Positions 7,107-17,218 of a DNA stretch of 64,000 nucleotides are shown one piece after another (position 1 is the stretch's first letter; every line of letters starts with the position of its first letter). A program made the translations under genes and the position numbers. This stretch comes from Bacteroidia bacterium. GTDB taxonomy: Bacteria > Bacteroidota > Bacteroidia > SXHM01. A model generated the notes under the pieces. That model made no database searches, had not been told where the DNA came from, and worked only from the letters and a program-made list of their open reading frames with translations. Where the stretch lies: assembly GCA_022072225.1 (NCBI GenBank), contig JAJVIC010000002.1, positions 595,086-659,085 of the forward strand, in the 5' to 3' direction.

Positions 7107-10100
7107 TTAAAGTTCAGTGACAAGGTTATTCGCTAATAATTCAGCTTGTTTTAAAACTGTTTCAATGGCTTTCTTTTGTAAATCCGGGGGATAGCCATAT
7201 TTACGCAGTGTTCGCGCAACAATCCTCATAATATTTGCTCTTGCGCTTTCTCTAATTGTCCAATCAATAGTTGCGTTGGCTCTCACTTTATCTGCAATTT
7301 CTCTTGCAATTTCTTTGAGCGTATCATCTCCTAAGACGGCAACTGCACTATCATTTGTTTCAAGTGCATTGTAAAAAGCAACTTCGTCTTGTGTCAGTCC
7401 AAGTTTTTCACCTTCGCGGTCTGCTTCTTTAATCGCTTTTGCAATATTGATAAGCTCCTGAATAATTTCTGCTGTGGTAAGTAAGTTATTCTGATACTTT
7501 TTAATTGCTGTTTCCAGCATTTCCAATAGTTTCTTGCTCTTAACAAGGTTTGTTCTTGCCCTTGCCTTTAATTCATTATTCAAAATCTTTTTAAGCAATT
7601 CAATCGCCAAATTCTTGTGCTTCATTCCCTGCACTTCCAAAAGAAATTCTTCCGATAAAATTTCTAAACCGGATAATTCGGGCTTTTCCATTCCGGCTGC
7701 TTCAAAAATGTCAATGACTTTATCACTGCTCAATGCTTCATTGACTATTTGCTTAATAGCCGTCTCTATTTCAATATCTGACCTTCCTGTGCCTGTTCCT
7801 TCAAATTTTACCAAACGTGCCTTCACAGCTTGAAAAAAGGCAACCTCCGGCAAATGCGCTTGAACTTCCTCTCTTGAAATACAAATTGATAGTGCCTGAC
7901 TTAATAAACTTACTTCACGGATAAATCTCTCTTTCCCATCCTGTAAGCCCAAAATGTGTTCTTCTGTTTGCAGAATGATAGATAACTTTTCTTTTGCTTC
8001 GACTACAAAAAATCTTCTGTAATTAAACTTGTAACTGTTTTCATAATATGATTCGGGTTCTTCCGCCAAAATATCATTTCGGGTATTGCTGTCTTCGTTA
8101 AACATTTGCTTGACAACTTCCATCTTTTCCAAAAATATTTCAATTGCCTTTTCAATATCCTCGGCAGGATTTCCTTTGCCACCTGCATCACTGTAAAAAG
8201 AAAGTGCTTTTTTCAAATCTGTGGCAATACCCAGATAATCCACTACCAAGCCTCCGGGTTTGTCCTTAAAAACACGGTTTACCCTTGCTATGGCTTGCAT
8301 TAGGTTATGACCTCTCATTGGCTTGTCCACATACATTGTAGTTAAACAAGGAGCATCAAAGCCCGTAAGCCACATATCACGGACAATAACCAACTTCAAT
8401 GGGTCATTAGCATCTTTCATTCTTTCAGCTAATGCTTTTCGTTGCAGTTTAGATGTTTTAAATTTGGCAAGAACGGGTCCTTCATCGCTGCTTGCAGTCA
8501 TAACCACTTTTATAACCCCTTTGCTCAAATCATCATTATGCCAGTCAGGGCGCAGGGTAATAATAGCATTGTAAAGGTCGGCTGCAATCCTGCGGCTCAT
8601 CGCTACAATCATTCCTTTACCTTCAAATACCGTTTGTCGCTTTTCAAAATGCGTTACAATATCTTTTGCTAAATTTTTTACTCTGTCTGTGTTTCCAACA
8701 ATGGCTTCCAACTTTGTCCATTTAGCTTTAGCTTTTTGTTTTTCTGTTATTTCCTCGTCTTGCTCAAGCTCCTTGTCAAATTCCTCAATTAATCGCTTCC
8801 CTTCTTCATCCAAGTTCACTTTTGCCAAGCGACTTTCATAATAAATCTTAACAGTTGAACCATCAGCAACAGCTTGTGAAATATCATATACATCTACATA
8901 CTGCCCGAAAACTTGTGGTGTATTTACATCTGTTCCTTCAATGGGAGTGCCTGTAAAACCAATATAAGTAGCATTGGGTAGGGCATCTCTCATGTATTTT
9001 GCAAATCCATAAGCTATGCGTTTACCTATTACTTCCTTTGTTTCTTTATCCCGTTCATCAATCAGTTTTGCTTCAAAGCCGTATTGGGTTCTGTGCGCTT
9101 CATCAGCAATTACTACAACATTTTTCCGGTCTGAAAGCTGGTCATAAACTGATTTCTTGTCTTCGGGTAAAAACTTTTGAATAGTGGTGAATACAATTCC
9201 ACCGCTGGCAACTTTCAAAAGCTCTTTCAAATGTTCACGGTTTTCAGCCTGAACGGGTTCTTGCCTTAGTAATTGCACGGATGCAGCGAACGTATCAAAT
9301 AACTGTTCATCCAAATCATTTCTATCGGTTATGACAACGATGGTGGGGTTTTGCATTTCGGCTGCCGTAATCAGTTTTCCCGAAAAGAAAACCATACTCA
9401 AACTCTTTCCTGAACCTTGTGTGTGCCAAACAACACCACCTCGTTTATCTCCACTTACACCAGATGCAGTTATAGAAGATTGCACGGCTTTATTTACTGC
9501 ATAGTATTGGTGATAAGCAGCTAATTTCTTTTCTGTATAAATTTGAATAAGCCCTGTTTTTGTATCTTCCTTCTTTGTTTTTTCAAACACAATAAAATTG
9601 CGAACCAAATCTAATAGGGTAGTGGGTTGCAACATTCCTTTCAGTAAGGTTTCTAATTGTGGTTTAAAACGTGAAGCATCTTTAATTCCATCAGCACTTT
9701 TCCATGTCATATAGCGGCTGAAATCTGCCGACACGCTTCCTGCCTTACATTCTAATCCATCTGAAATAATGCAAACAGAATTGTAAGTAAACAATGAAGG
9801 AATAATAGCCTTATAGGTTTGTATCTGCTCATAAGCCTTGCGGATGCTGGCATTTTCATCACTGGCATTTTTTAGTTCAATTACAACCAATGGAATACCG
9901 TTTACAAAGAGCAAAACATCAGGTCGCTTGTTCTGATTGTTTTCAATGATAGTATATTGATTGACAACTAAGAATTGGTTGTTTTCAATGTTTTCAAAAT
10001 CAATCAGAGCTACTTCATGGCTGCGCTCATAGCCGTTTTCCTGAAAAGGAACTTTTACTTTTTCAACTAATAGTTTATGGAACTCCTCGTTATTGTGAAG

Positions 10101-10346
10101 CAAAACAGGAGAGTAGATACGGTTCACTCTCTGAACGGCTGCTTTCTGTGCATCTGCCGGTATGTGAGGATTTATTTTTGTAACTGCACTGCGTAAACGG
10201 TTAATCAGAATAATTTGCTGATAATTTTCACGCTCACAAAACAACCCTTCAGGAGAAATTTCTTTGCCGTTGGCATATTCCCATCCCTGTGATTGTAATA
10301 GTTCAATCGCTGACTCTTCAATTATATTTTCGGTGATGAGTTTCAT
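7107..10346 (-). CDS. hsdR: Type I restriction endonuclease subunit R
   Basis: 1079 aa, full length. The N-terminal PD-(D/E)xK nuclease is visible as D143 (RPDVLLF) and E157-x-K159 (VIELKN). The SF2 translocase follows: Walker A HTQGSGKS (308-315), DEAH in VIADEAHRTQ, GFTGTPI motif III, and LTGFDAP with QAIARVNR motifs V-VI. The C-terminal helical segment ends in RKYGYPPDLQ, usual for HsdR. It cleaves DNA after translocation when the HsdMS complex meets unmodified sites. It is the last gene of a minus-strand operon hsdM, DUF1016, hsdS, DUF6615-like, RloC-like, hsdR, starting 1 bp after the ATPase gene. No damage to motifs is seen. Confidence 0.96.
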   Translation of the reverse strand: MKLITENIIEESAIELLQSQGWEYANGKEISPEGLFCERENYQQIILINRLRSAVTKINPHIPADAQKAAVQRVNRIYSPVLLHNNEEFHKLLVEKVKVPFQENGYERSHEVALIDFENIENNQFLVVNQYTIIENNQNKRPDVLLFVNGIPLVVIELKNASDENASIRKAYEQIQTYKAIIPSLFTYNSVCIISDGLECKAGSVSADFSRYMTWKSADGIKDASRFKPQLETLLKGMLQPTTLLDLVRNFIVFEKTKKEDTKTGLIQIYTEKKLAAYHQYYAVNKAVQSSITASGVSGDKRGGVVWHTQGSGKSLSMVFFSGKLITAAEMQNPTIVVITDRNDLDEQLFDTFAASVQLLRQEPVQAENREHLKELLKVASGGIVFTTIQKFLPEDKKSVYDQLSDRKNVVVIADEAHRTQYGFEAKLIDERDKETKEVIGKRIAYGFAKYMRDALPNATYIGFTGTPIEGTDVNTPQVFGQYVDVYDISQAVADGSTVKIYYESRLAKVNLDEEGKRLIEEFDKELEQDEEITEKQKAKAKWTKLEAIVGNTDRVKNLAKDIVTHFEKRQTVFEGKGMIVAMSRRIAADLYNAIITLRPDWHNDDLSKGVIKVVMTASSDEGPVLAKFKTSKLQRKALAERMKDANDPLKLVIVRDMWLTGFDAPCLTTMYVDKPMRGHNLMQAIARVNRVFKDKPGGLVVDYLGIATDLKKALSFYSDAGGKGNPAEDIEKAIEIFLEKMEVVKQMFNEDSNTRNDILAEEPESYYENSYKFNYRRFFVVEAKEKLSIILQTEEHILGLQDGKERFIREVSLLSQALSICISREEVQAHLPEVAFFQAVKARLVKFEGTGTGRSDIEIETAIKQIVNEALSSDKVIDIFEAAGMEKPELSGLEILSEEFLLEVQGMKHKNLAIELLKKILNNELKARARTNLVKSKKLLEMLETAIKKYQNNLLTTAEIIQELINIAKAIKEADREGEKLGLTQDEVAFYNALETNDSAVAVLGDDTLKEIAREIADKVRANATIDWTIRESARANIMRIVARTLRKYGYPPDLQKKAIETVLKQAELLANNLVTEL

Positions 10347-10347
10347 A

Positions 10348-12558
10348 TCAATTTGCGTGTTCCTTCATCATCATATTGTAATGCTCAGTATGCCCCATAT
10401 TGACAAAAATGTTTTTAAATACTTCAAAATACTTGTCAATTGTTGCATCCTGATGTTCAACAAATAAATCATCTGGAATACTATGTGAACCATCATTTAT
10501 CCAACATATTAATGACCTGCAAATTTCCTGCTCTTGTTGATTTATAAATTTTTTAATTAAATCATCGTCCACATATTGACCGAGTATTTTGAAATAATTT
10601 TCAATAATTCGCCTCATAGTGTTTTGAATAGTTATGCCTGAGTTTTTATCCTTATTTCTTAATTCGTGCCAAAGTAATTCATAAGAATTTTTTATTGAAT
10701 TTTTCATTTCAAATTTCTGAACTGTAGTAATATTATTGTTCCTCCTCAATATCCAATAGAAGGTATCACCGTTTTCTGTTGTTCTACCATCAATGAACGA
10801 AACCTCTTTGTGAAAATATACATTATGAGTAAGGAGAATAAGTTGTCTGATATTACCTTCATCCTTCTTTATTGCTTTGATTATTCCTTTGAGCAAAGAA
10901 CTTACTACAAATAAAATAGTGCTGTCTAAACTTGAAATGGGGTCATCAACAACTAAAATTCGTTCTTCAGTAATTGATTCTTGTGAAGTGCTACCCTTTG
11001 CTAATTGCAGGAAGTAAAGGAATGTGATAAAAGTAATTTCACCTTCGCTTAAAGTTGATTCCGCAATTGTTCCATCGCCTCTCTGTATCTGATATTGATT
11101 CTTCTCGGTTTTAGAAGGGACAATTTCAAAATTTGAGAAGCCATACGATTGAAGCGTTCTGTTTATTTCATCAACTGAAGGTTGAACACTTGTTACGTTT
11201 TTATTCGCTTCTTTTATTTTTCTGTCTTGTTCAGAATAGTTTGTTCTAAGCTCTTGATGCTGTTTGTGTAAAGCTGCAATTCCTCTTTGGAGTCCACTTG
11301 ATTTTTTATTGACGAGTTCAATTTCATTTTTGTTTTCCTCCCCAAGATATTTCCAAATGGCTTTAATTAAATTGCTCCTTTCAGATGTGTAGTTTGCAAC
11401 AATAGCGTTATGTTTAGCTATTTCAATATTTGCATTAGAAACTAACTGTTGAATGTTTTCCAACTGTTCTTTTACAGAAATCAAATCAATACTTCGACTT
11501 GGCTCTTTAATTTTGTTGTTTAGTAATTCTTTATTTGAAATAAACTGACTGGATGCTGTTTTCAGATAAGCCGAAAAAGTTTCTGTATTGAGTTTAGTTT
11601 CAGTGTTTGCCTTTTCTGTTGATTCTATTTGTTGCAAAACATTTATCAAGTTTTGTGCAAGCCTGTTGTATTCTTCGTTGTTTTCTTTTACAAGTTTGGT
11701 ATCAGTAATAAATGTTTCATCAAAATAATTCTCTAACTGTTTTCTAAAATCGGCTGTAATCGTTGATTGCTGACAGAATGGACAAGTTTCATCTTCTTGT
11801 AAGTAGTTTCTTCCTTCATTCACCCAATCATTAAGATTTAATTTCTGAATCAATTTTGCTATTTCAACATCTGCCTTACCGATAATTTTCTTTTGCCAAA
11901 TTTTGTCGGTTTCAATTTCGAGTATTCTTGCAAAGTCAATAGTTGCTATGACTGGCATTGTAGAGGGAACTTTGCCGAAAATTGTTTTCGCTTTCTCAGT
12001 CAGCTCATCATAGGTTTTAAGAGCAGCCGTGTTGTTTTGGAACTCATCAAGAATTTTAGCCTTGAACGAATCCTTTTTCATTACTCCGGCAAATGCTTCT
12101 TTAAAATCATTCTCATATTCTTTGTAAATATCTTTCCATGCTTTTTCTTTAAATTCATCATCAAGTTCTTGCTTTGTTGCGATAAGTTTGTCTAATGCTT
12201 CTCTTTTCCTTATTCCATTTACTTTTATAATACCTAAATCAATTTGCATTTTTTGGATGGCTTCAATTTCTTCCTTAGTTGCTTGCCCCAATGTGAAAAC
12301 CCCTTCAATGTTGCCCTTTCCAAAATTCTTATCTCTGAAATCTTTGTTGTAAACCAGTGCTTTTATAGGCAGTCCGTTTTTCCAAACCAAATCACAGTTC
12401 GCGAAAAGAGCATCTGATGGTCTGTCAATTAGTTTAGTCAGTGTTGTTTTCCCACTACCATTAGCACCATAAATAAAATTTACCTTCTTCAAATCTGTGA
12501 TTTGAATACCAGCTTCATCGTAGGTGGCAACTTTTTTTATGGTAATAGACTCTAACAT
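10348..12558 (-). CDS. RloC/PrrC-like AAA_13 ATPase, putative anticodon nuclease
   Basis: 736 aa. Walker A is GANGSGKT (31-38). A central coiled coil carries a zinc-hook-like CPFC (259-262), and the ABC signature/Walker B/D-loop region includes LSEGE and VVDDPISSLD. Near the C-terminus, R649-x3-E653 and H692 (NDGSHS) reproduce the Arg-Glu-His arrangement of the PrrC/RloC anticodon nuclease. Size, zinc-hook motif and domain order match RloC better than the shorter PrrC. PrrC is known to be silenced by a type I RM complex and released when phage inhibits it. Here the gene lies inside a type I operon between hsdS and hsdR, which fits such a guard role. Nuclease activity is inferred; a generic AAA_13 ATPase remains possible. 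Confidence 0.75.
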   Translation of the reverse strand: MLESITIKKVATYDEAGIQITDLKKVNFIYGANGSGKTTLTKLIDRPSDALFANCDLVWKNGLPIKALVYNKDFRDKNFGKGNIEGVFTLGQATKEEIEAIQKMQIDLGIIKVNGIRKREALDKLIATKQELDDEFKEKAWKDIYKEYENDFKEAFAGVMKKDSFKAKILDEFQNNTAALKTYDELTEKAKTIFGKVPSTMPVIATIDFARILEIETDKIWQKKIIGKADVEIAKLIQKLNLNDWVNEGRNYLQEDETCPFCQQSTITADFRKQLENYFDETFITDTKLVKENNEEYNRLAQNLINVLQQIESTEKANTETKLNTETFSAYLKTASSQFISNKELLNNKIKEPSRSIDLISVKEQLENIQQLVSNANIEIAKHNAIVANYTSERSNLIKAIWKYLGEENKNEIELVNKKSSGLQRGIAALHKQHQELRTNYSEQDRKIKEANKNVTSVQPSVDEINRTLQSYGFSNFEIVPSKTEKNQYQIQRGDGTIAESTLSEGEITFITFLYFLQLAKGSTSQESITEERILVVDDPISSLDSTILFVVSSLLKGIIKAIKKDEGNIRQLILLTHNVYFHKEVSFIDGRTTENGDTFYWILRRNNNITTVQKFEMKNSIKNSYELLWHELRNKDKNSGITIQNTMRRIIENYFKILGQYVDDDLIKKFINQQEQEICRSLICWINDGSHSIPDDLFVEHQDATIDKYFEVFKNIFVNMGHTEHYNMMMKEHAN

Positions 12559-12592
12559 TTTTACCTTTTTTTATACCTTTCAATTTAATAGA

Positions 12593-13390
12593 TTAGTTTT
12601 CTGCTTTATTATCAATAATCAGTCTTAACGGTGCTATGTCTGGATGCTCTTTCAAATAAACTTCTTCTTCCTGCTCTGAAATAATCTCTTCGTCTCTATC
12701 TAATTCTTGTTGTGAAATCTGTATCAATTTATAAGGTGCTCCCCTGTAAATATCTTTGTAATCATAACCTTTTAAATCAGAGTATCCACCGCCTTCGCAA
12801 CAAAATAGCTTTCTTATGCTATCCATGTGGTCAGGAAAAAAATGGCGCATATAGGCTTGACCGTGCGGTGTCAGCACAGTTTCTCTTATTCTTTTAACAA
12901 TTCTTGTTTCCACAATTCCTAACCCTAATTGCTGAATTGTAGGTGTTCCTATGCAATCGGTTCTTGTTGGTGCAGTCCTAATGGGTCGGAAATTAGGTGT
13001 TCCATTGTAAAATAAATAAAATGATTTGCTGTTGAAATCAGCTTCGTGGTCAAGCAGCTTATCCCATTGATTTGGCGCTCTTCTTAATTTTAAATCTCTA
13101 TAAGCTCCATTATAAAACATAGACTTAGCCTGCAATGCAAAGCGATTATATTTCCCATCTGCCCGTTGAATAAACAAATCTATGTCATTGCCATATTTTG
13201 TTTCAATCTTCCACGTAGTGCCATACATTTTAACATTAATTAAACCATGATTATTACAATAATCAGCAACTTCAAAAATAAATATATCTGTTATTCCAAC
13301 TTCTGCTAATCTCAATCTATAACTGAATACTCTACTTAGATAATGGTAAACCCTTTCCGAGAAATTTGTAACCTCATTGCATAAACTCAT
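12593..13390 (-). CDS. DUF6615-like, possible PD-(D/E)xK-type protein
   Basis: 265 aa. Residues ~60-170 show the pattern I associate with DUF6615: E-x5-D (ETKYGNDIDLFI), a QAK motif (ALQAKSM), a QWDKLLDHEA helix and a FYLFYNGTP strand. The E...D...QxK arrangement resembles a PD-(D/E)xK nuclease core with Gln in place of Glu/Asp. It lies between hsdS (8 bp away) and the RloC-like gene in one operon, so it is probably part of the restriction locus. Whether it cuts nucleic acid is not shown by the sequence. The acidic C-terminus (EEIISEQEEEVY) is notable. Confidence 0.6.
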   Translation of the reverse strand: MSLCNEVTNFSERVYHYLSRVFSYRLRLAEVGITDIFIFEVADYCNNHGLINVKMYGTTWKIETKYGNDIDLFIQRADGKYNRFALQAKSMFYNGAYRDLKLRRAPNQWDKLLDHEADFNSKSFYLFYNGTPNFRPIRTAPTRTDCIGTPTIQQLGLGIVETRIVKRIRETVLTPHGQAYMRHFFPDHMDSIRKLFCCEGGGYSDLKGYDYKDIYRGAPYKLIQISQQELDRDEEIISEQEEEVYLKEHPDIAPLRLIIDNKAEN

Positions 13391-13397
13391 AATTTGT

Positions 13398-14603
13398 CTA
13401 ATTTATCTTTATTCTCACCTCCCCACTCATTAACTTTGGCAATAGCGTATCACGAAGTTGCGTGAGGGTTGTGATTTGGTTTTGGTTTACATTTTTCTTT
13501 GTCCAATAGTCTTTGACTATTGTTGTGAACTTGACCACCTTTTCTTTTGGTGGTAGTTTAAATTCAGGTCTTTGAAGCCCGTCAATAGCAAGCATATTAA
13601 CTGTTGAACCATTTGTTGCGGCTGTAATCTGTTCTCTCACGAATGGTGTCATCAGTAAATAATAGATAAATTCTCTTGAAAGATAGGTTTGCTGCAAAGG
13701 AGCTAACTTGTAGATATGTTGACTAAACAAACCTTTTTCGCCAAAACTGTCTGGAACGATTGCAGGGTAGCCAATCAATCTTAACTCATGCCCTTGCTCT
13801 GTATTTGTTATGATAATATCTCCAACAGCTATTAAGTGTCTATCTCTAAAATCACCTTTGTAATATTTTATCCCTTCATATTTATATCCACCACCTTCAT
13901 AAACTGAATTGAGGTTGTGCATTGGTAATCCTGAACCTTTTATTGTTAATCCGCTTCCCTTGTAACTAAGTCCACGAAAGACTTCTGTGTTTTTCTCAAG
14001 GGTTGTAATCTCCCAACTATCTTCCGCCTCCTCCACAAACCACTGCCTGAAAAGGGTTTCGCTTAATTGCTCCAGCGTTTTGTTTTGGCGGTGAAGTAAA
14101 TCTATTTTATCATCTAAGCTGCTTAGGATTTCGGCTATTGATTTCTGTTCGGGGAGCGGGGGAAGTTTAAAAACTAATTGCTTAAGAGTAGATTTTGATA
14201 ATTCTCCAAATGTTGTTCCCGAACCTTGTGAAATCAAGTAGTCAACATTGTTTTTGAAAAGATAAAATAGAAATTGAGTTGTAGTATTTTGTTTAGGAAC
14301 TAAACTTTGAAAACCTTGATTAGTTGTAACAGGATTTTTGGCAATTGCCAAATACCCAATTGGAGCGCGACTACTTAACAAAACTGTTCCTTCTGGAAGC
14401 AATTTTGCATTTGAGTTTTCCAACCCAATATTTGAAATTTTTCTTTCACCAGATTGAATATATTTTCCTTTAAAGTTGGATAAATCTCTTGGGGTAATCC
14501 AAGGAATATTACCATTCCAATATTCTCGGATTTCTGTTTTTGGTGTTCCTCCACCAATAACATCTGCAATTTCTTCAACCTTATATTCCTTCCACTCACT
14601 CAT
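13398..14603 (-). CDS. hsdS: Type I restriction specificity subunit S
   Basis: About 401 aa from the ATG at 14603 (MSEWKEYKVEEIAD), which overlaps the upstream DUF1016 stop by 8 bp. An upstream in-frame start at 14633 is less likely. It has two target-recognition domains, each followed by a conserved helix. TRD1 begins WKEYKVEEIADVIGGGTPKT and its spacer helix has LPPLPEQKSIAEILSSLDDK. TRD2 ends with FKLPPKEKVVKF and TQLRDTLLPKLMSGEVRI. The subunit sets the bipartite recognition sequence for HsdM and HsdR. The specificity cannot be read from sequence. Confidence 0.94.
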   Translation of the reverse strand: MSEWKEYKVEEIADVIGGGTPKTEIREYWNGNIPWITPRDLSNFKGKYIQSGERKISNIGLENSNAKLLPEGTVLLSSRAPIGYLAIAKNPVTTNQGFQSLVPKQNTTTQFLFYLFKNNVDYLISQGSGTTFGELSKSTLKQLVFKLPPLPEQKSIAEILSSLDDKIDLLHRQNKTLEQLSETLFRQWFVEEAEDSWEITTLEKNTEVFRGLSYKGSGLTIKGSGLPMHNLNSVYEGGGYKYEGIKYYKGDFRDRHLIAVGDIIITNTEQGHELRLIGYPAIVPDSFGEKGLFSQHIYKLAPLQQTYLSREFIYYLLMTPFVREQITAATNGSTVNMLAIDGLQRPEFKLPPKEKVVKFTTIVKDYWTKKNVNQNQITTLTQLRDTLLPKLMSGEVRIKIN

Positions 14604-15636
14604 TATTCTCAATATGCTTTTTTGAAATTTCAATAGCCTGATGCAATTTTTGTTGCAGTAGTTTTTTGCTTGGCAGTTCGGTAAGGTATTCGGCTATCTT
14701 AATGCCAGCTTTGTTTAGCTGCAAATATTCAATTTGTTCTTTGTTGCCTTCGGCACAAAGTATTAAACCAATTGGAGTTTGTTCACCGGCTTGCATTTCA
14801 TTTTTCTGTAACCAGCGCAGGTATAATTCCATTTGCCCTTTGTAGGAGGCTTTAAATTTGCCTAATTTAAGGTCAATGGCAACAAGGCGTTTTAGTTTGC
14901 GGTGGTAAAAAAGAAGGTCTAATTTAAAATCTTCGCCATCAATTATCATCCGCTTCTGGCGTTCCACAAAGGAGAAGCCCTGTCCAAGTTCCAGAATAAA
15001 ATTTTCTAATTCCCGTAAAATGGCATCTTCTAAATTCTTTTCGCTGTATGTATTTTTCAGGTTAAGAAAGTCAAGAAAATACGGGTCGCGGAAAACCAAG
15101 TCTGGCGTTAGTTTATCGCCTTCTCTTAATGCTTTTATTTCCTTCTTTATCAGTTGCCCCGGCTTTTTGCTTATGGCGGTGCGCTCGTAAAGCATACTGT
15201 CAATTTTTTCACGCAATGTTCTTACACTCCATTTTTCAATTCTGCACATTTCACCGTAAAACTCGCGCTGCAAGGGCTGTTTCAAGGGTATCAAAGCAAT
15301 AAAGTGTGTCCAACTCAATTGTCGCATCAGTGATACGACAATTTGTTCATCAGAAAAAACTTCGGCAAACTGCATCATTCTGCGAATGTTTTTCTCTTCA
15401 AATCCTTTACCATAGCGGTTTTCTAATTGTCGTATCACTGATACGACAATTTGCTTTCCGTATTCAGCCCGCTTGTTTTGCAAAATTTCATCATTTATGC
15501 GCTTGCCTATTTTCCAATACATCAGCGAAAGTGTAGCATTTACTGCCTGTGCAACGTATTGTTTGCTTTCCTCAATAAGCCCTGCAACATCTTTTAAGAG
15601 TTGCTCTTCAGAATTTATTTTTTTGAGTTTGCCCAT
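14596..15636 (-). CDS. DUF1016 / YhcG-type PD-(D/E)xK nuclease
   Basis: 346 aa. An N-terminal DUF1016 helical domain (~10-170: YWKIGKRINDEILQ, KNIRRMMQFAEVF, LSWTHFIALIPL) is followed by a PD-(D/E)xK core at ~215-300 (FKLDLLFYHRKLKRLVAIDLKLGKF). The family is common in defence islands and often sits inside type I RM loci. Its role there is not settled. Here it lies between hsdM and hsdS and overlaps hsdS by 8 bp. Two nearly identical palindromes lie within the coding sequence at 15320-15342 and 15428-15450, encoding two IVVS(L/V)xRQL segments. Confidence 0.88.
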   Translation of the reverse strand: MGKLKKINSEEQLLKDVAGLIEESKQYVAQAVNATLSLMYWKIGKRINDEILQNKRAEYGKQIVVSVIRQLENRYGKGFEEKNIRRMMQFAEVFSDEQIVVSLMRQLSWTHFIALIPLKQPLQREFYGEMCRIEKWSVRTLREKIDSMLYERTAISKKPGQLIKKEIKALREGDKLTPDLVFRDPYFLDFLNLKNTYSEKNLEDAILRELENFILELGQGFSFVERQKRMIIDGEDFKLDLLFYHRKLKRLVAIDLKLGKFKASYKGQMELYLRWLQKNEMQAGEQTPIGLILCAEGNKEQIEYLQLNKAGIKIAEYLTELPSKKLLQQKLHQAIEISKKHIENNE

Positions 15637-15640
15637 TTTA

Positions 15641-17218
15641 TTATTGAATTGCGGGTTCGCCTGTTTTTATTTTCGCTAAGTTTTTTGCAATGCGTTTGTT
15701 CAATTCATCTTCTTCTGCAATTTGTTTTTCCAGTGCTGTTTTCAGGGAAGTAAAACGCTCTTCAAAATTGAAATCATCTTCATCATCGGGCAAGCCTACA
15801 AACCTTCCGGGTGTAACTACATAGTTTAATGCTGCCACTTCTTCAATGTTTACGCTTTTGCAAAAGCCTTGCACATCTTCGTAACCTTCGCCTGTGCGCC
15901 AGTTGTGGTAGGTGCTTGCCACCTTTGCAATATCTTCATCGGTAAACTCAAGATTTTTCCGTGTTTTTAAAAAACCAAGATTACGGGCATCAATAAAAAG
16001 AATTTCGCGTTTACGTTTTTGTTTGTTACGGCTCAGGAACCAGAGGCAAGCGGGTATCTGCGTATTCAGAAATAATTTGGACGGTAAATTTACAATACAA
16101 TCCAGCAAATCATTTTCAATAAGGGCTTTCCGAATTTCGCCTTCGTTACTGGTTTTGGTAGTGAGTGAACCTTTCGCTAAAACAAAACCGGCTTTTCCGG
16201 TTGCTGCGGTGTGGTAAAGGAAATGTTGTATCCATGCGTAATTAGCATTTCCTGCCGGAGGTAAGCCAAAAGACCATCTTGCATCTTTTTGTAAAAGTTC
16301 TCCGCTCCAGTCACTATCGTTAAAAGGTGGGTTAGCAATAATGTAATCGGCTTTCAGGTCTTTGTGTGCATCATTCAAAAAGCTGCCTTCATTATTCCAT
16401 TTCACATTGCTGCTATCAATTCCACGAATAGCAAGGTTCATTTTTGCCAAACGCCAGGTAGTTTGGTTGCTCTCCTGTCCATAAATAGAGATATGGTCGG
16501 CAGGGTTCAGTGATATTTTTTTGCCGCTATTCTTTTTGTAATGGTCTTGATGCTGCTTGATGAATTTTTCACTCTGCACAAACATACCACCGCTACCGCA
16601 GCAAGGGTCGAAGACTCTTCCTTCATAAGGCTCTAACATTTCCACTAACAATTTTACCACACTTGCAGGAGTATAAAACTGTCCGCCCTTTTTTCCTTCT
16701 GCCAGTGCAAATTCACCAAGAAAATACTCAAACACCCTTCCGAGTAAATCTTTGCTTTGTGCTTCCTTCGTTCCAAGTGTTGCGGTGCTAATCATATCAA
16801 TCAACCCACCCAGATTTTGCTTGTCTAATTTCTCTTGTGCATAAACTTTAGGCAAAACCCCTTTCAAACTTTTGGGATTATCCTTTTCAATGGCATCCAT
16901 CGCATCGTCAATGTCTTTTCCTATTGTTGGCAGTTTTGCTCTGCCTTGTAACCATTTCCATCGTGCCGAAGGTGGCACATAAAAAACCTTGTCGGCAGTA
17001 TATTCATTCTTGTCTTCGGGGTCAGCGCCTTCACTTTTCTGTGCGGTTAGCTTCTGAAACAGTTCTTCAAAGGCATCAGAAATGTATTTCAGGAAAATTA
17101 AACCCAATACAACGTGCTTGTATTCGGCTGCATCCATATTTTTTCGCAGCTTGTCCGCAGCTTTCCACAATTTTTTCTCTAAAGGTTCTTCTGCAACCTC
17201 TTTTTTTTCCTTCGCCAT
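15641..17218 (-). CDS. hsdM: Type I DNA adenine methyltransferase subunit M
   Basis: 525 aa. An N-terminal HsdM helical bundle (~12-150) precedes an N6-adenine methyltransferase core: [11 protein letters not shown] (179-187), SAM-binding [10 protein letters not shown] (203-212) and catalytic NPPF (296-299). It methylates the host recognition sites together with HsdS and forms the holoenzyme with HsdR. It is the first gene of the minus-strand operon. The hsdM-DUF1016 gap is 4 bp. All motifs are intact, so the system looks functional. Confidence 0.96.
   Translation of the reverse strand: MAKEKKEVAEEPLEKKLWKAADKLRKNMDAAEYKHVVLGLIFLKYISDAFEELFQKLTAQKSEGADPEDKNEYTADKVFYVPPSARWKWLQGRAKLPTIGKDIDDAMDAIEKDNPKSLKGVLPKVYAQEKLDKQNLGGLIDMISTATLGTKEAQSKDLLGRVFEYFLGEFALAEGKKGGQFYTPASVVKLLVEMLEPYEGRVFDPCCGSGGMFVQSEKFIKQHQDHYKKNSGKKISLNPADHISIYGQESNQTTWRLAKMNLAIRGIDSSNVKWNNEGSFLNDAHKDLKADYIIANPPFNDSDWSGELLQKDARWSFGLPPAGNANYAWIQHFLYHTAATGKAGFVLAKGSLTTKTSNEGEIRKALIENDLLDCIVNLPSKLFLNTQIPACLWFLSRNKQKRKREILFIDARNLGFLKTRKNLEFTDEDIAKVASTYHNWRTGEGYEDVQGFCKSVNIEEVAALNYVVTPGRFVGLPDDEDDFNFEERFTSLKTALEKQIAEEDELNKRIAKNLAKIKTGEPAIQ

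Noticed and set aside
13398-14633. Upstream start of hsdS at 14633
   Set aside because: The ATG at 14603 gives the conserved N-terminus MSEWKEYKVEEIAD and an 8-bp overlap typical of coupled genes.
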